Of a DNA stretch of 64,000 nt, positions 1-11,447 are shown piece after piece. How positions within the stretch are numbered: the stretch's first letter is position 1; each line of letters opens with the position of its first letter. The notes under the pieces are model-generated. The model did no database searches and was not told the origin of the DNA. It saw only the letters and a program-made list of their open reading frames with translations. The translations under genes were made by a program, and so were the position numbers. Source of the DNA: Methylobacterium sp. Leaf104 (lineage in GTDB: Bacteria; Pseudomonadota; Alphaproteobacteria; Rhizobiales; Beijerinckiaceae); contig NZ_LMMZ01000005.1 of NCBI RefSeq assembly GCF_001422885.1, positions 1 to 64,000 of the forward strand, written 5' to 3'.

Positions 1-1191
<1,191 letters not shown>

Positions 1192-1322
1192 TCGCGCCGG
1201 CCGGTGGCCATGGAAGAGAAGCTGCGCTTCGCCATCCGTGAAGGCGGACGCACCGTCGGCGCCGGCGTCGTCGCCGCCATCAACGATTAATCGCGCCGTC
1301 CAAACGGTCAGTCTGCAGGGAA

Positions 1323-1360
1323 CGATTGAGGGGCGGGTCCTCGCGCCCGCCCCTCAATCG
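1323..1360 (+). other. 15-bp perfect hairpin in the tuf-rpsJ gap
   Basis: Arms 1323-1337 and 1346-1360 are perfectly complementary around an 8-base loop. The 3' arm ends 20 bases before the rpsJ start, and no T-run follows. It could be a weak or Rho-assisted attenuator, an RNA processing site, or a ribosomal-protein-binding leader element for the S10 operon. The sequence alone does not decide between these. Confidence 0.7.
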
Positions 1361-1380
1361 CCCCGCCAAGGTTTCAGGTC

Positions 1381-1689
<309 letters not shown>

Positions 1690-1739
1690 GTCCCGCGGGG
1701 ATTTAGAGCTTACCGTAGAATCGCGCGAGGGAGACACCT

Positions 1740-2480
1740 ATGCGCTCAGGCGTCATCGCACAGAAGGTCGGCATGACCCGCATCTTTACGGATGCTGGGG
1801 AACATGTGCCCGTCACAGTGCTCAAAATCGATCAATGCCAGGTGGTAGCCCACCGTACCGTCGAAAAGAACGGCTACGTCGCCCTTCAGGTCGGCGTCGG
1901 CAAGGCCAAAGTGAAGAACGTGTCGGCTGCCGAGCGCGGCCGGTTCGCGGTCGCCAAGGTCGAGCCCAAGCAGAAGCTCGCCGAGTTTCGCGTGTCCGAG
2001 GACAAGCTGATCCCGGTCGGCGCCGAGATCACCGCCGACCACTTCATCCCGGGCCAGTTCGTCGACGTGACGGGCACCACCACGGGTAAGGGGTTCGCTG
2101 GCGGCATGAAGCGCTGGAACTTCGGCGGTCTCCGCGCCACTCACGGCGTCTCCATCTCGCACCGCTCGATCGGTTCGACCGGTGGCCGTCAGGACCCGGG
2201 CAAGACCTTCAAGAACAAGAAGATGCCCGGTCACATGGGCGTCGACCGTGTCACGACCCAGAACCTGCGCGTCGTTCGCACGGATCCTGAGCGCGGCCTG
2301 ATCCTCGTCGAAGGCGCCGTCCCCGGCGTCGCCGGCGGCTGGATCCAGATCCGCGACGCGGTGAAGCGCAAGCTTCCCGCGGACGTTCCGCAGCCTGGCA
2401 AGTTCCGTGAGCAGGGCGCCTCGGCCCCCGCCACCGACGCGCCGGCTCCCGAGGCTCCCGCTTCCGAGGAGAACGCGTGA
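1740..2480 (+). CDS. rplC: 50S ribosomal protein L3
   Basis: L3 binds near the 3' end of 23S rRNA and helps organise the peptidyl-transferase centre. The 246-residue protein starts [16 protein letters not shown], and the conserved [20 protein letters not shown] segment (a family methylation site lies in this region) is near residue 150. An Ala/Pro/Glu-rich tail of about 25 residues extends the C-terminus beyond the E. coli length, as is common in Alphaproteobacteria. GAGGGAG lies just upstream of the start. The stop overlaps the rplD start by one base (TGATG). Confidence 0.98.
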   Translation: MRSGVIAQKVGMTRIFTDAGEHVPVTVLKIDQCQVVAHRTVEKNGYVALQVGVGKAKVKNVSAAERGRFAVAKVEPKQKLAEFRVSEDKLIPVGAEITADHFIPGQFVDVTGTTTGKGFAGGMKRWNFGGLRATHGVSISHRSIGSTGGRQDPGKTFKNKKMPGHMGVDRVTTQNLRVVRTDPERGLILVEGAVPGVAGGWIQIRDAVKRKLPADVPQPGKFREQGASAPATDAPAPEAPASEENA

Positions 2481-3100
2481 TGAAGCTCGATATCACCACG
2501 CTCGATGGCGCCGGTGCCGGTTCCGTCGATCTGGACGAGACCATCTTCGGTCTCGAGCCCCGCGTCGACTTGCTCCAGCGCATGGTCCGCTGGCAGCTCG
2601 CCAAGCGTCAGGCCGGCACCCATGCGGTCAAGAACCGCTCGGACGTGAACCGGACGCGCAAGAAGCTGTACAAGCAGAAGGGCACCGGTAACGCCCGTCA
2701 CGGCGCCGCCTCCGCCCCGCAGTTCCGCGGTGGTGGACGCGCCTTCGGTCCGGTCGTGCGCAGCCATGCCCACGACCTGCCGAAGAAGGTCCGCGCACTC
2801 GCCCTGAAGCACGCCCTCTCTGCGAAGGTGAAGGATTCGACCCTCATCATCGTCGACGACGTGAAACTAGCCGAGGGCAAGACCAAGGGGCTCGTCGAGC
2901 GCTTCGAGAAGATGGGCCTGTCCAGCGCCCTGATCATCGGTGGTGCCGAGGTGGACGTGAACTTCGCCCGCGCCGCCCGCAACATCCCGCAGATCGACGT
3001 GCTGCCGATCCAGGGCATCAACGTGTACGACATCCTGCGTCGCGAGAAGCTCGTGCTGACCCGCGCAGCGATCGATGCGCTGGAGGCGCGTTTCCAATGA
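2480..3100 (+). CDS. rplD: 50S ribosomal protein L4
   Basis: L4 lines the exit tunnel. In gammaproteobacteria it also represses the S10 operon, and whether it does here is unknown. The protein has 206 residues from the ATG at 2480; a GTG at 2477, one codon earlier in the same frame, is the alternative start. The extended internal loop is recognisable by the basic stretch [19 protein letters not shown] near residue 52 and [10 protein letters not shown] near 75. It overlaps rplC by one base and rplW by four (ATGA), which implies translational coupling. Confidence 0.97.
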   Translation: MKLDITTLDGAGAGSVDLDETIFGLEPRVDLLQRMVRWQLAKRQAGTHAVKNRSDVNRTRKKLYKQKGTGNARHGAASAPQFRGGGRAFGPVVRSHAHDLPKKVRALALKHALSAKVKDSTLIIVDDVKLAEGKTKGLVERFEKMGLSSALIIGGAEVDVNFARAARNIPQIDVLPIQGINVYDILRREKLVLTRAAIDALEARFQ

Positions 3101-3393
3101 GTGCCGATCCGCGCCACTACGACATCATCGTCTCCCCGGTCATCACCGAGAAGGCGACGAATCTCACCGAGCAGAACAAGGTCGTGTTCCGGGTTTCCCC
3201 GAAGGCGACCAAGCCGCAGATCAAAGAGGCGGTCGAGAAACTGTTCGACGTCAAGGTCACGGGCGTGAACACGCTCGTCACCAAGGGCAAGAAGAAGATT
3301 TTCCGCGGGCTTCGCGGACAGCGCTCGGACGTGAAGAAAGCGATCGTGACCCTCGCCGAGGGTGAGACGATCGACGTCACGACCGGCCTCTGA
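3097..3393 (+). CDS. rplW: 50S ribosomal protein L23
   Basis: L23 sits at the tunnel exit and is the docking site for trigger factor and SRP. The protein is 98 residues, normal for the family. It shows the typical start region [14 protein letters not shown] and the conserved [11 protein letters not shown] basic loop near residue 60. The start overlaps the rplD stop by four bases. It is followed after 27 bases by rplB. Confidence 0.98.
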   Translation: MSADPRHYDIIVSPVITEKATNLTEQNKVVFRVSPKATKPQIKEAVEKLFDVKVTGVNTLVTKGKKKIFRGLRGQRSDVKKAIVTLAEGETIDVTTGL

Positions 3394-3420
3394 GACAAGT
3401 CGGGTTAAGGATTACCACCG

Positions 3421-4257
3421 ATGGCCTTGAAGACATTCAAACCGGTCACGCCGAGCCTTCGCCAGCTCGTGCTCGTCGACCGCCGTGAGCTCTACAAGGG
3501 CAAGCCGGTCAAGAAGCTCACCGAGGGCAAGTCGTCGTCCGGCGGCCGCAACAACCTTGGCCGCATCACGGTCCGCTTTCGCGGCGGCGGTCACAAGCGC
3601 ACGCTCCGCAACGTGGACTTCAAGCGTCGCGAGCAGATGGGCGTGTCCGCAACGGTCGAGCGGATCGAATACGATCCGAACCGCACCGCGTTCATCGCCC
3701 TGATCGCCTTCCCCGACGGCACGCAGAGCTACATCCTGGCTCCGCAGCGCCTGTCGCCCGGCGACAAGGTGATCGCGGCCGAGCAGGTCGACATCAAGCC
3801 CGGCAATGCCGGTCCGGTCGGCAACATGCCGGTGGGCACGATCGTCCACAACGTCGAGCTCAAGATCGGCAAGGGCGGCGCGATCGCCCGCTCCGCCGGC
3901 AACTACGCCCAGATCGTCGGCCGCGATCAGGGCTACGTCACGCTCCGCCTGAACTCGGGCGAGCAGCGCCTGGTCCACGGTCAGTGCTTCGCCAGCGTCG
4001 GCGCGGTGTCCAACCCGGACCACATGAACATCTCGCTCGGCAAGGCCGGCCGCAACCGCTGGCTCGGCAAGCGCCCGCACGTGCGCGGTGTTGCCATGAA
4101 CCCGGTCGACCACCCGCACGGCGGCGGCGAGGGACGTACCTCCGGCGGCCGTAACCCGGTCACGCCCTGGGGCGTTCCCACGAAGGGGAAGAAGACCCGC
4201 TCGAACAAGCGGACCGACGTCTTCATCCTGTCCAGCCGTCATAACCGTAAGAAGTAA
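3421..4257 (+). CDS. rplB: 50S ribosomal protein L2
   Basis: L2 is required for subunit association and peptidyl-transferase activity. It has 278 residues. The N-terminal [17 protein letters not shown], the [23 protein letters not shown]-binding segment and the near-invariant [16 protein letters not shown] segment around residue 225, with its functional histidine, are all present. It is co-directional in the S10 operon, 5 bases ahead of rpsS. Confidence 0.98.
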   Translation: MALKTFKPVTPSLRQLVLVDRRELYKGKPVKKLTEGKSSSGGRNNLGRITVRFRGGGHKRTLRNVDFKRREQMGVSATVERIEYDPNRTAFIALIAFPDGTQSYILAPQRLSPGDKVIAAEQVDIKPGNAGPVGNMPVGTIVHNVELKIGKGGAIARSAGNYAQIVGRDQGYVTLRLNSGEQRLVHGQCFASVGAVSNPDHMNISLGKAGRNRWLGKRPHVRGVAMNPVDHPHGGGEGRTSGGRNPVTPWGVPTKGKKTRSNKRTDVFILSSRHNRKK

Positions 4258-4262
4258 CGCCC

Positions 4263-4541
4263 ATGGCACGCTCGCTCTGGAAGGGGCCGTTCATCGACGG
4301 CTACCTCCTCAAGAAGGCCGAAGCCGCTCGCGGTTCCAGCCGTAACGAAGTCATCAAGATCTGGAGCCGCCGCTCCACGATCCTGCCGCAGTTCGTCGGG
4401 CTCACCTTCGGTGTGCACAACGGACAGAAGCACATCCCGGTCTACGTCTCCGAGGAAATGGTCGGCCACAAGTTCGGCGAGTTCTCGCCGACCCGCACCT
4501 TCCACGGTCACGCAGCCGACAAGAAGTCGAAGAGGCGCTGA
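4263..4541 (+). CDS. rpsS: 30S ribosomal protein S19
   Basis: S19 is a 30S head protein that pairs with S13 near the A-site finger. It is 92 residues, the standard length. [18 protein letters not shown] and the conserved [17 protein letters not shown] are both visible. It is packed tightly between rplB (5-base gap) and rplV (2-base gap), so it is cotranscribed. Confidence 0.98.
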   Translation: MARSLWKGPFIDGYLLKKAEAARGSSRNEVIKIWSRRSTILPQFVGLTFGVHNGQKHIPVYVSEEMVGHKFGEFSPTRTFHGHAADKKSKRR

Positions 4542-4543
4542 TC

Positions 4544-4930
4544 ATGGGCAAGCCCGCCACTCCCCGCGCGCTCCCCGAGAACGAGGCTCAGGCCGTCGCG
4601 CGCATGCTGCGCGTCAGCCCGCAGAAGCTCAATCTCGTCGCGCAGCTCATTCGCGGCAAGAAGGTCGACTCGGCGCTCGCCGATCTCGAATTCTCTCGCA
4701 AGCGGATCGCCCGCGAGGTCAAGAAGTGCCTCGAGAGCGCCATCGCCAATGCCGAGAACAACCACAACCTGGACGTCGACGATCTCGTCGTCTCCCAGGC
4801 CTTCGTCGGCAAGGCGCTCGTGCTGAAGCGGTTCCACGCCCGTGCGCGTGGCCGCGGCGCCCGTATCCTGAAGCCCTTCGCGAACCTCACCATCGTGGTG
4901 CGCGAAGTCCCGACCGCCGAAGCGGCGTGA
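4544..4930 (+). CDS. rplV: 50S ribosomal protein L22
   Basis: L22 contributes a beta-hairpin to the exit-tunnel constriction. It has 128 residues. [20 protein letters not shown] and the C-terminal hairpin [22 protein letters not shown] match the family. The protein starts two bases after rpsS and is followed by rpsC with a good GGAGG ribosome binding site in the 10-base gap. Confidence 0.98.
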   Translation: MGKPATPRALPENEAQAVARMLRVSPQKLNLVAQLIRGKKVDSALADLEFSRKRIAREVKKCLESAIANAENNHNLDVDDLVVSQAFVGKALVLKRFHARARGRGARILKPFANLTIVVREVPTAEAA

Positions 4931-4940
4931 GGAGGACCTG

Positions 4941-5681
4941 ATGGGCCAGAAAGTCAATCCGATCGGTTTGCGGCTCGGTATCAACCGGACCTGGGACTCC
5001 CGCTGGTTCGCCCAGAAGGGTGAATACGCCAAGCTCATGCACGAGGACGTCGCGATCCGCGCCGCCCTCATGAAGCAGCTCAAGCAGGCTGCCGTCTCGA
5101 AGATCGTCATCGAGCGTCCGCACCGGAAGTGCCGCGTCACCATCCACTCGGGTCGTCCGGGTGTGGTCATCGGCAAGAAGGGCGCGGACATCGAGAAGCT
5201 GCGCAAGCTGGTCGGGACGCTGACCAAGGCCGACGTGACGATCAACATCGTCGAGGTGCGCAAGCCCGAGATCGACGCCACCCTGGTGGCCGACTCGATC
5301 GCCCAGCAGCTCGAGCGCCGCGTCGCCTTCCGTCGCGCCATGAAGCGCGCCGTGCAGTCGGCCATGCGTCTCGGAGCCGAAGGCATCCGTATCAACTGCT
5401 CGGGTCGTCTCGGCGGCGCCGAGATCGCCCGCCAGGAGTGGTACCGCGAGGGCCGCGTTCCCCTGCATACCCTCCGCGCCGACGTCGATTACGGCGTCGC
5501 CACCGCCTTCACGACCTACGGGACGTGCGGCATCAAGGTGTGGGTGTTCAAGGGCGAGATCCTCGAGCACGACCCGATGGCACAGGACAAGAAGGCGCAG
5601 GAAGAGGGTGGCCGTTCGGGCGGCCGTCGCGAGCGCGATGGTGAGGGTGGCCGCGAGCGCGGCCGGCGCGAGCACGCCTGA
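4941..5681 (+). CDS. rpsC: 30S ribosomal protein S3
   Basis: S3 forms the mRNA entry channel together with S4 and S5. It has 246 residues. The start [16 protein letters not shown] is followed by a KH domain with the [12 protein letters not shown] loop near residue 72 and the C-terminal S3 domain with [12 protein letters not shown] near 155. The last 30 residues are a charged Arg/Gly-rich tail longer than in E. coli, as expected in Hyphomicrobiales. Confidence 0.98.
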   Translation: MGQKVNPIGLRLGINRTWDSRWFAQKGEYAKLMHEDVAIRAALMKQLKQAAVSKIVIERPHRKCRVTIHSGRPGVVIGKKGADIEKLRKLVGTLTKADVTINIVEVRKPEIDATLVADSIAQQLERRVAFRRAMKRAVQSAMRLGAEGIRINCSGRLGGAEIARQEWYREGRVPLHTLRADVDYGVATAFTTYGTCGIKVWVFKGEILEHDPMAQDKKAQEEGGRSGGRRERDGEGGRERGRREHA

Positions 5682-5728
5682 CGGCGTGTTCGTGACCCCG
5701 TCACCCAGAAAGGTGTTGAGAGGCTGCC

Positions 5729-6142
5729 ATGTTGCAACCCAAGAAGACCAGGTTCCGTAAGCAGTTCAAGGGTCGCATCCACGGTGCGGCCAAGGGCGGC
5801 TTCGACCTCAACTTCGGGACGTTCGGCCTGAAGGCCGTCGAGCCCGAGCGCATCACCGCGCGCCAGATCGAGGCGGCCCGCCGCGCGATCACCCGCGAGA
5901 TGAAGCGCCAGGGCCGTGTCTGGATCCGGATCTTCCCGGACGTTCCGGTCACGGCCAAGCCCACCGAGGTCCGCATGGGCTCCGGCAAGGGTGCACCCGA
6001 GTTCTGGGCTGCCCGCGTGCATCCCGGTCGTATCATGTTCGAAGTCGACGGCGTGGCCGAGGACGTCGCGAAAGAGGCCCTGCGCCTCGGCGCGGCGAAG
6101 CTCCCGATCCGCACGCGCGTCGTTCAGCGCATCGCTGATTGA
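5729..6142 (+). CDS. rplP: 50S ribosomal protein L16
   Basis: L16 contacts the A-site tRNA elbow on the large subunit. The protein is 137 residues, normal length. It starts [16 protein letters not shown] and carries [20 protein letters not shown] and the [13 protein letters not shown] loop near residue 85. In E. coli an arginine in this loop is hydroxylated; the state here is unknown. A 47-base gap from rpsC contains a GAGAGG-like ribosome binding region. Confidence 0.98.
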   Translation: MLQPKKTRFRKQFKGRIHGAAKGGFDLNFGTFGLKAVEPERITARQIEAARRAITREMKRQGRVWIRIFPDVPVTAKPTEVRMGSGKGAPEFWAARVHPGRIMFEVDGVAEDVAKEALRLGAAKLPIRTRVVQRIAD

Positions 6143-6155
6143 GAGGGAGGGGATC

Positions 6156-6371
6156 ATGAAGTCGTCGCAGAGACAGTCGGATCTGGCCGCCCTGTCGCCC
6201 GATCAGCTGAACGATGAGCTGCTGAACCTGAAGAAGGAGCAGTTCAACCTGCGCTTCCAGGGCGCCACCGGCCAGCTCGAGAACGTCGCGCGCGTCCGCG
6301 AAGTCCGCCGCGATATCGCCCGCGTCCGTACGCTCCAGCGTCAGAAGACGCTGAAGTCGGCGCAGGCCTGA
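6156..6371 (+). CDS. rpmC: 50S ribosomal protein L29
   Basis: L29 sits at the tunnel exit next to L23. The 71-residue helical-hairpin protein starts [13 protein letters not shown], with [14 protein letters not shown] as the family signature. The ATG at 6156 was chosen because a strong GAGGGAGG Shine-Dalgarno lies in the 13-base gap after rplP. Earlier in-frame codons would overlap rplP and add non-homologous residues. Confidence 0.97.
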   Translation: MKSSQRQSDLAALSPDQLNDELLNLKKEQFNLRFQGATGQLENVARVREVRRDIARVRTLQRQKTLKSAQA

Positions 6372-6381
6372 GGAGTACACC

Positions 6382-6645
6382 ATGCCGAAGCGCGTATTGC
6401 AGGGCGTCGTCGTCAGCGACAAGGGCGAGAAGACCATCGTCGTGAAGGTGGAGCGCCGCTTCACCCATCCGGTGATGAAGAAGACCGTCCGTCGCTCGAA
6501 GAACTACCACGCCCACGACGAGGCCAACGTCGCCAAGGTCGGACAGACCGTGTCGATCGAGGAATGCCGTCCTTTCTCGAAGACCAAGACCTGGAAGCTG
6601 GTCGAGGGCGCCGCCGCCACCGGGGCTGCTCCGGCCGAGGCCTGA
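6382..6645 (+). CDS. rpsQ: 30S ribosomal protein S17
   Basis: S17 is a primary 16S rRNA-binding protein with an OB fold. It has 87 residues: [21 protein letters not shown] at the start, KNYHAHDE in the middle and a short Ala-rich tail. It is the last gene of the S10 operon. A canonical terminator begins 20 bases after the stop, and the next gene is 349 bases away, which is unusual inside the usually continuous S10-spc run. Confidence 0.98.
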   Translation: MPKRVLQGVVVSDKGEKTIVVKVERRFTHPVMKKTVRRSKNYHAHDEANVAKVGQTVSIEECRPFSKTKTWKLVEGAAATGAAPAEA

Positions 6646-6664
6646 GCGTCATGCACGGACGTTG

Positions 6665-6696
6665 AAGCGGGCGCTCGTCGGGGCGTCCGCTTTTTC
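6665..6696 (+). terminator. Rho-independent terminator after rpsQ
   Basis: Arms 6665-6674 and 6683-6692 form a 10-bp stem with one G-U pair. The loop is 8 bases, and the 3' arm runs into TTTTT at 6691-6695. It separates the S10 operon from the spc genes. Confidence 0.85.
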
Positions 6697-6775
6697 GTTG
6701 CCACCTTCGGCTTGGCGGCCAGAAATCGTGCGAGCCGCGCGTTCCCGTCGGAGCGCGCGGATCCGCAAATAGACC

Positions 6776-6804
6776 TTGCGCGTTGGTGCCGCCCGGTGTA
6801 GTGG
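6776..6804 (+). promoter_or_regulatory. Candidate promoter for the spc operon (rplN onward)
   Basis: TTGCGC, a 17-base spacer and TAGTGG lie in the 349-base gap after the rpsQ terminator. The -35 half is fair and the -10 half is poor. It is listed because a promoter must exist between this terminator and rplN. The rest of 6697-6994 shows no gene. Confidence 0.35.
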
Positions 6805-6994
6805 GCATGCCTTCGCGACAGATGAGAGGGGTGTCCGCACCCTTCGTACGCGGCGACCGCGCCGGAGTCCACGGACACCGATTGCGCGGCGTTTCATATG
6901 AGCCGGGGACATCAGATCCCCATCAGGCGTCGTCCGCCGGACAATACCGTCCGCGTGCGGAAACCCGCCTGAAACAATGGAAAGGTCACTGCCC

Positions 6995-7363
6995 GTGATC
7001 CAGATGCAGACGAATCTGGACGTCGCCGATAACTCTGGTGCGCGCCGCGTGATGTGCATCAAGGTTCTGGGCGGGTCGAAGCGTAAGTACGCCGGCGTCG
7101 GCGACATCATCGTGGTCTCCGTCAAGGAAGCCATTCCCCGGGGCCGCGTGAAGAAGGGCGACGTCATGAAGGCGGTCGTCGTTCGCACGGCGAAGGAAGT
7201 GAAGCGTCCCGACGGTTCGGTGATCCGCTTCGACAAGAACGCCGCCGTTCTGATCAACAATCAGAAGGAGCCGATCGGCACCCGCATCTTCGGACCGGTT
7301 CCGCGCGAGCTGCGCGCCCGCAACCACATGAAGATCATCTCGCTCGCGCCGGAGGTGCTGTAA
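6995..7363 (+). CDS. rplN: 50S ribosomal protein L14
   Basis: L14 forms intersubunit bridge B8. Starting at the GTG at 6995 gives the standard 122 residues and the family start [24 protein letters not shown] lies 9 bases upstream. The ATG at 6977 would add six residues and lacks a ribosome binding site, so it was rejected. This is the first gene of the spc operon. The stop overlaps the rplX ATG by one base (TAATG). Confidence 0.95.
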   Translation: MIQMQTNLDVADNSGARRVMCIKVLGGSKRKYAGVGDIIVVSVKEAIPRGRVKKGDVMKAVVVRTAKEVKRPDGSVIRFDKNAAVLINNQKEPIGTRIFGPVPRELRARNHMKIISLAPEVL

Positions 7364-7680
7364 TGGCCGCCAAGGTCAAGAAAGGCGACAAGGTCGTCGT
7401 CCTCACTGGTCGCGACAAGGGTCGCTCGGGCGAGGTCATCCAGGTGCTTCCCAAGGAAGACCGCGCCCTGGTGCGCGGCATCAACCTGGTCAAGAAGCAC
7501 CAGAAGCAGACGCAGAACCAGGAAGGCGGCATCGTCTCCAAGGAAGCTGCGATTCACCTGTCCAACATCGCCGTCGCCGACCCCAAGGATGGTCAGCCCA
7601 CGCGCGTTGGTTTCCGCATTCTCGACGACGGCCGCAAAGTCCGGTTCGCCAAGCGCTCGGGGGATCTGATCGATGGCTGA
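7363..7680 (+). CDS. rplX: 50S ribosomal protein L24
   Basis: L24 is an assembly-initiator protein of the large subunit. It has 105 residues with a KOW motif, visible as [19 protein letters not shown] at residues 7-25. [10 protein letters not shown] and [14 protein letters not shown] follow. It overlaps rplN by one base and rplE by eight, so the three are translationally linked. Confidence 0.98.
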   Translation: MAAKVKKGDKVVVLTGRDKGRSGEVIQVLPKEDRALVRGINLVKKHQKQTQNQEGGIVSKEAAIHLSNIAVADPKDGQPTRVGFRILDDGRKVRFAKRSGDLIDG

Positions 7681-8239
7681 GAAGAACACTGACGGGTACG
7701 TCCCGCGCCTGCGCAAGCACTACGACGAAGTGGTGCGCCAGAAGCTGATCGAAGAGTTCGGCTACAAGAACCCCATGCAGGTTCCGGTCATCGAGAAGAT
7801 CGTGATCAACATGGGCGTCGGCGAGTCGACCGCCGATTCGAAGAAGGCGTCCGTCGCCGCCGGCGATCTCGCTCTCATCGCCGGCCAGAAGCCGGTCATC
7901 ACCAAGGCCCGCAAGGCCATCGCGACCTTCAAGGTCCGCGAGGGCATGCCGATCGGCTGCAAGGTGACGCTGCGCAAGCAGCGCATGTACGAGTTCATGG
8001 ATCGCCTGATCACGATCGCGCTCCCGCGCGTCCGCGATTTCCGCGGTCTGAACCCGCGTTCCTTCGACGGCAACGGCAACTACGCGCTGGGCCTCAAGGA
8101 GCACCTCGTGTTCCCGGAGATCTCGTACGACAAGGCCGAGGCCACCTGGGGCATGGACATCGTCATCCAGACGACGGCCCGCACCGATGCTGAGGCGCGC
8201 GCGCTCCTCACACAGTTCCGATTCCCGTTCCGGCAGTGA
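7673..8239 (+). CDS. rplE: 50S ribosomal protein L5
   Basis: L5 binds 5S rRNA and contacts P-site tRNA. It has 188 residues. The conserved [27 protein letters not shown] and [17 protein letters not shown] segments are in family order. The start lies inside the end of rplX (8-base overlap). The gap to rpsN is 40 bases. Confidence 0.98.
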   Translation: MAEKNTDGYVPRLRKHYDEVVRQKLIEEFGYKNPMQVPVIEKIVINMGVGESTADSKKASVAAGDLALIAGQKPVITKARKAIATFKVREGMPIGCKVTLRKQRMYEFMDRLITIALPRVRDFRGLNPRSFDGNGNYALGLKEHLVFPEISYDKAEATWGMDIVIQTTARTDAEARALLTQFRFPFRQ

Positions 8240-8279
8240 GCCCTTCCTAAGGTCTCAGACGCGGACACCGGAGAGAGAA

Positions 8280-8585
8280 ATGGCAAAGAAAAGCTCGATC
8301 GAGAAGAACAAGCACCGCGAAGCGCTGGTGAAGCTCTACGCTCCCAAGCGCAAGGCGCTGCTTGCCACGGCGAATGACGAGTCCCTCGAAATGGAGGAGC
8401 GCTTCGAGGCGCGCCTCAAGCTCGCGGAACTGCCCCGCAATTCGTCCCCCACCCGCATCCGCAACCGCTGCGGCATGACCGGCCGTCCGCGCGCCTTCTA
8501 TCGCAAGATGGGCATCTCGCGCATCGCGCTGCGCGAACTCGGCAACCAGGGTCTGATCCCCGGTCTCGTCAAGTCGAGCTGGTAA
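8280..8585 (+). CDS. rpsN: 30S ribosomal protein S14
   Basis: S14 is a 30S head protein. Translation from the ATG at 8280 gives 101 residues. GGAGAGAG lies directly upstream, and earlier in-frame starts fall within rplE. The protein is the zinc-free (C-minus) long form: it lacks the CxxC pairs and carries the [21 protein letters not shown] signature near residue 60. Confidence 0.97.
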   Translation: MAKKSSIEKNKHREALVKLYAPKRKALLATANDESLEMEERFEARLKLAELPRNSSPTRIRNRCGMTGRPRAFYRKMGISRIALRELGNQGLIPGLVKSSW

Positions 8586-8597
8586 GGAGCAACCACC

Positions 8598-8993
8598 ATG
8601 GTCAACGATCCCGTGGGTGATATGCTCACCCGCATCCGCAACGGTCAGCAGCGCCGCCGCAACGTCGTCCAGACGCCCGGCTCCCGCCTGCGCGCCAGCG
8701 TGCTCGACGTCCTCAAGTCCGAGGGCTACATCCGCGACTACGCGACCACGGATTACGGCAACGGCCGCACCGAGTTCGCGATCGAGCTGAAGTACTACGA
8801 CGGCCAGCCCGTCATCCGCTCGATCCAGCGCGTGTCGAAGCCTGGCCGCCGCGTCTACTCGTCGGTCGGCGAGCTGCCGCGCGTCGCCGACGGTCTCGGC
8901 GTCACCATCGTGTCCACCCCGCAGGGCGTCATGGCCGACCACGAGGCGCGTGAGCGCAACGTCGGCGGTGAAGTGCTCTGCAAGGTGTTCTGA
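8598..8993 (+). CDS. rpsH: 30S ribosomal protein S8
   Basis: S8 is a 16S rRNA primary binder. In E. coli it is the repressor of the spc operon, and that role is not shown here. The 131-residue protein starts [16 protein letters not shown] after Met and ends with the conserved [13 protein letters not shown] loop and GGEVLCKVF. It lies 12 bases downstream of rpsN with AAGGAG at the right distance. Confidence 0.98.
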   Translation: MVNDPVGDMLTRIRNGQQRRRNVVQTPGSRLRASVLDVLKSEGYIRDYATTDYGNGRTEFAIELKYYDGQPVIRSIQRVSKPGRRVYSSVGELPRVADGLGVTIVSTPQGVMADHEARERNVGGEVLCKVF

Positions 8994-9017
8994 TCTCGGA
9001 CTTGGAGGAATAAGGCG

Positions 9018-9551
9018 ATGTCTCGCGTAGGCAAGAAGCCCGTTCCCGTCCCGTCCGGCGTGACGGCCACGGTGACCGGTCAAACGGTGAAGATGAAGGG
9101 CTCCAAGGGCGAGCTCCAGTACGTTGTCCCCAACGTGGTCGACGTGAAGTTCGAGGACGGCGCCGTCTCGGTGCAGCCCAAGAACCAGACCAAGGAGGCC
9201 CGCTCGCTCTGGGGGACCTCCCGTGCACAGGTGGCGAACCTCGTCGAGGGCGTCTCCAAGGGCTTCGAGAAGAAGCTCGAGATCACCGGCGTGGGTTACC
9301 GCGCCGCGATGGCCGGCAAGGCTCTGAAGCTCTCGCTCGGCTACAGCCACGACATCGAGTACGAGATCCCCGCGGGGATCACGATCGCGGTGCCGAAGCC
9401 CACCGAGATCGTCATCTCCGGCATCGACCGGCAGGTGGTCGGCCAGGTGGCCGCCGAGATCCGCGACTATCGCGGCCCGGAGCCCTACAAGGGCAAGGGC
9501 GTGAAGTACGCGGGCGAGTTCATCTTCCGCAAGGAAGGCAAGAAGAAGTAA
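9018..9551 (+). CDS. rplF: 50S ribosomal protein L6
   Basis: L6 lies by the GTPase-associated centre. It has 177 residues. The start [15 protein letters not shown] and the C-terminal signature [14 protein letters not shown] around residue 155 match the family. Two L6 repeats are implied by [13 protein letters not shown] in the middle. The gap to rplR is 12 bases. Confidence 0.98.
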   Translation: MSRVGKKPVPVPSGVTATVTGQTVKMKGSKGELQYVVPNVVDVKFEDGAVSVQPKNQTKEARSLWGTSRAQVANLVEGVSKGFEKKLEITGVGYRAAMAGKALKLSLGYSHDIEYEIPAGITIAVPKPTEIVISGIDRQVVGQVAAEIRDYRGPEPYKGKGVKYAGEFIFRKEGKKK

Positions 9552-9563
9552 GGGCCGCCGAAC

Positions 9564-9926
9564 ATGTCACGCAAAATCGATGCACTCGACCGCCGCAAGG
9601 CGCGTGTGCGCCGCGCGCTGCGGGCGGCGGCCAACGGACGGCCCCGGCTCTCGGTGTTCCGTTCGTCCAAGCAGATCTACGTCCAGGTCATCGACGACGC
9701 GGCGGGCAAGACCCTCGCTGCGGCCTCGAGCCTCGACAAGGATCTCCGCACCGGCCTGAAGACCGGGGCCGACGTCTCGGCGGCGCAGGCCGTCGGCAAG
9801 CTCGTCGCCGAGCGCGCCAAGGCCGCCGGCGTCACCCAGGTGATCTTCGATCGCTCGGGCTACCTCTATCACGGGCGCGTCAAGGCGCTCGCCGAAGCCG
9901 CCCGCGAGGGTGGCCTCGAGTTCTAA
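9564..9926 (+). CDS. rplR: 50S ribosomal protein L18
   Basis: L18 binds 5S rRNA together with L5 and L25. It is 120 residues long. It shows [31 protein letters not shown] and [26 protein letters not shown], the usual end of the family. It is followed by a 93-base gap holding a hairpin before rpsE. Confidence 0.98.
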   Translation: MSRKIDALDRRKARVRRALRAAANGRPRLSVFRSSKQIYVQVIDDAAGKTLAAASSLDKDLRTGLKTGADVSAAQAVGKLVAERAKAAGVTQVIFDRSGYLYHGRVKALAEAAREGGLEF

Positions 9927-9936
9927 GATTGGCGGA

Positions 9937-9960
9937 GGAGGGCGGCTCGCGCCGCTCTCC
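9937..9960 (+). other. Intercistronic hairpin between rplR and rpsE
   Basis: Arms 9937-9946 and 9951-9960 form a 10-bp stem (one G-U) with a TCGC loop. No T-run follows. It belongs to the set of T-less hairpins in the longer gaps of this ribosomal cluster. Confidence 0.55.
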
Positions 9961-10019
9961 GTTCCAGACGATTCAAGCGAGCGGGTCCGCCACCCGCGCC
10001 AGTGAGATGGACATTCAGT

Positions 10020-10607
10020 ATGGCACGTGAACGTGAAGGCGGGGGCCGCGGCCGCCGCGATGAGCGCGAGGAGCGCGACAGCGAGTTCGTGGACAAGCTC
10101 GTCCACATCAACCGGGTCGCCAAGGTGGTGAAGGGCGGCCGTCGCTTCGGCTTCGCAGCCCTCGTCGTCGTCGGCGATCAGAAGGGCCGCGTCGGCTTCG
10201 GCCACGGCAAGGCACGCGAAGTGCCCGAGGCGATCCGCAAGGCCACGGAAGCCGCCAAGCGTGGTCTCGTCCGCGTGGCGCTCCGCGAGGGCCGCACCCT
10301 GCACCACGACGTCTACGGTCGTCACGGCGCCGGCAAGGTCATCCTGCGCGCCGCCCCCCAGGGCACCGGCATCATCGCCGGCGGTCCGATGCGCGCCGTC
10401 TTCGAGACGCTGGGCATGCAGGACGTGGTGGCCAAGAGCCTCGGCTCCTCGAACCCCTACAACCTCGTGCGCGCCACCTTCGAGGCGCTCAAGAACGAAG
10501 ACAGCCCGCGCTCCGTCGCGGCCCGTCGCGGTCTCAAGGTGTCGGCTCTCCAGGCCCGTCGCCGCGATGCCGATCCGTCCGACATGTCCGAAGCCGCAGT
10601 CGCGTAA
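10020..10607 (+). CDS. rpsE: 30S ribosomal protein S5
   Basis: S5 takes part in decoding accuracy and mRNA unwinding. It has 195 residues from the ATG at 10020; an in-frame ATG at 10002 would add MRWTFS, which is unlike the family. An N-terminal charged stretch (about 20 Arg/Glu-rich residues) precedes the double-stranded RNA-binding-like region [29 protein letters not shown]. The C-terminal domain has [12 protein letters not shown]. Confidence 0.96.
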   Translation: MAREREGGGRGRRDEREERDSEFVDKLVHINRVAKVVKGGRRFGFAALVVVGDQKGRVGFGHGKAREVPEAIRKATEAAKRGLVRVALREGRTLHHDVYGRHGAGKVILRAAPQGTGIIAGGPMRAVFETLGMQDVVAKSLGSSNPYNLVRATFEALKNEDSPRSVAARRGLKVSALQARRRDADPSDMSEAAVA

Positions 10608-10619
10608 GGGGAGGGTCCG

Positions 10620-10811
10620 ATGGCACAGAAGACTCTCCGGGTCGAGCAGATCGGCTCGCCCATCCGCCGCGAAGGCGACCAGCGCGCGACGCTGATCGGC
10701 CTGAAGCTCAACAAGCTGCACCGGGTCTCCGAGCTGGAGGATACCCCCTCCGTGCGCGGCATGATCCGCAAGGTGCAGCACCTCGTGCGCGTTCTCAGCG
10801 ACGCGGCCTGA
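10620..10811 (+). CDS. rpmD: 50S ribosomal protein L30
   Basis: This is a small large-subunit protein of 63 residues. It begins [17 protein letters not shown], with the signature [32 protein letters not shown]. It is packed 12 bases after rpsE and 11 before rplO, with purine-rich ribosome binding sites in both gaps. Confidence 0.97.
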   Translation: MAQKTLRVEQIGSPIRREGDQRATLIGLKLNKLHRVSELEDTPSVRGMIRKVQHLVRVLSDAA

Positions 10812-10822
10812 GGGAGGGCATC

Positions 10823-11326
10823 ATGAAACTCAACGAACTTCGCGACAACGACGGCGCCACCAAGAATCGGATGCGCGTCGGCCGGGGCATCGGCTCCGGC
10901 AAGGGCAAGACCGCGGGACGCGGCGTTAAGGGTCAGAAGGCCCGCACCGGCGTCTCCATCAAGGGCTTCGAGGGCGGCCAGATGCCGCTGCATCGTCGTC
11001 TGCCGAAGCGCGGCTTCAACAACCTGTATTCCACGGACCTGAACGAGGTGAATCTCGGTCGCGTCCAGCAGGCTGTCGATGCCGGCCGCATCGAGGCGGG
11101 CGCCACCGTCACCGTCGAGACGCTGATCGCCGCCGGCATCTGCGCTCGCGCCCGTGACGGCGTGAAGCTCCTCGGCGTCGGTGAACTGACCACCAAGCTG
11201 ACCTTCGAGGTCACCCGCGCGTCGAAGTCGGCGATCGAGGGTGTCGAGAAGGCCGGCGGCACGGTCGCCGTGACCTATGGCGACGGTGTCTCCACCCGGG
11301 GCAAGCCCGCCCGCGTGGTTGCGTAG
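10823..11326 (+). CDS. rplO: 50S ribosomal protein L15
   Basis: L15 is a late-assembly large-subunit protein. It has 167 residues. The glycine-rich N-terminal segment [20 protein letters not shown] and [17 protein letters not shown] are diagnostic. The C-terminal extension after residue 145 is short and basic. The next gene, secY, is 121 bases downstream, with a hairpin in the gap. Confidence 0.98.
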   Translation: MKLNELRDNDGATKNRMRVGRGIGSGKGKTAGRGVKGQKARTGVSIKGFEGGQMPLHRRLPKRGFNNLYSTDLNEVNLGRVQQAVDAGRIEAGATVTVETLIAAGICARARDGVKLLGVGELTTKLTFEVTRASKSAIEGVEKAGGTVAVTYGDGVSTRGKPARVVA

Positions 11327-11358
11327 CCCAACGCCAGACTTTAAGTCGAAGCTCTGAG

Positions 11359-11391
11359 CGGCGGCCCGTGCAACCTCGCGCGTGGCCGCCG
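11359..11391 (+). other. Hairpin in the rplO-secY gap
   Basis: Arms 11359-11366 and 11384-11391 (8 bp, perfect) enclose a 17-base loop. A second small inverted repeat, GGGAGCC/GGCTCCC, lies near 11403-11418 just before secY. Neither has a T-run. Confidence 0.4.
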
Positions 11392-11447
11392 TATCAGTTT
11401 AAGGGGAGCCTCGGCTCCCGTACGGATCGATATCAGGAACCGGTGCC

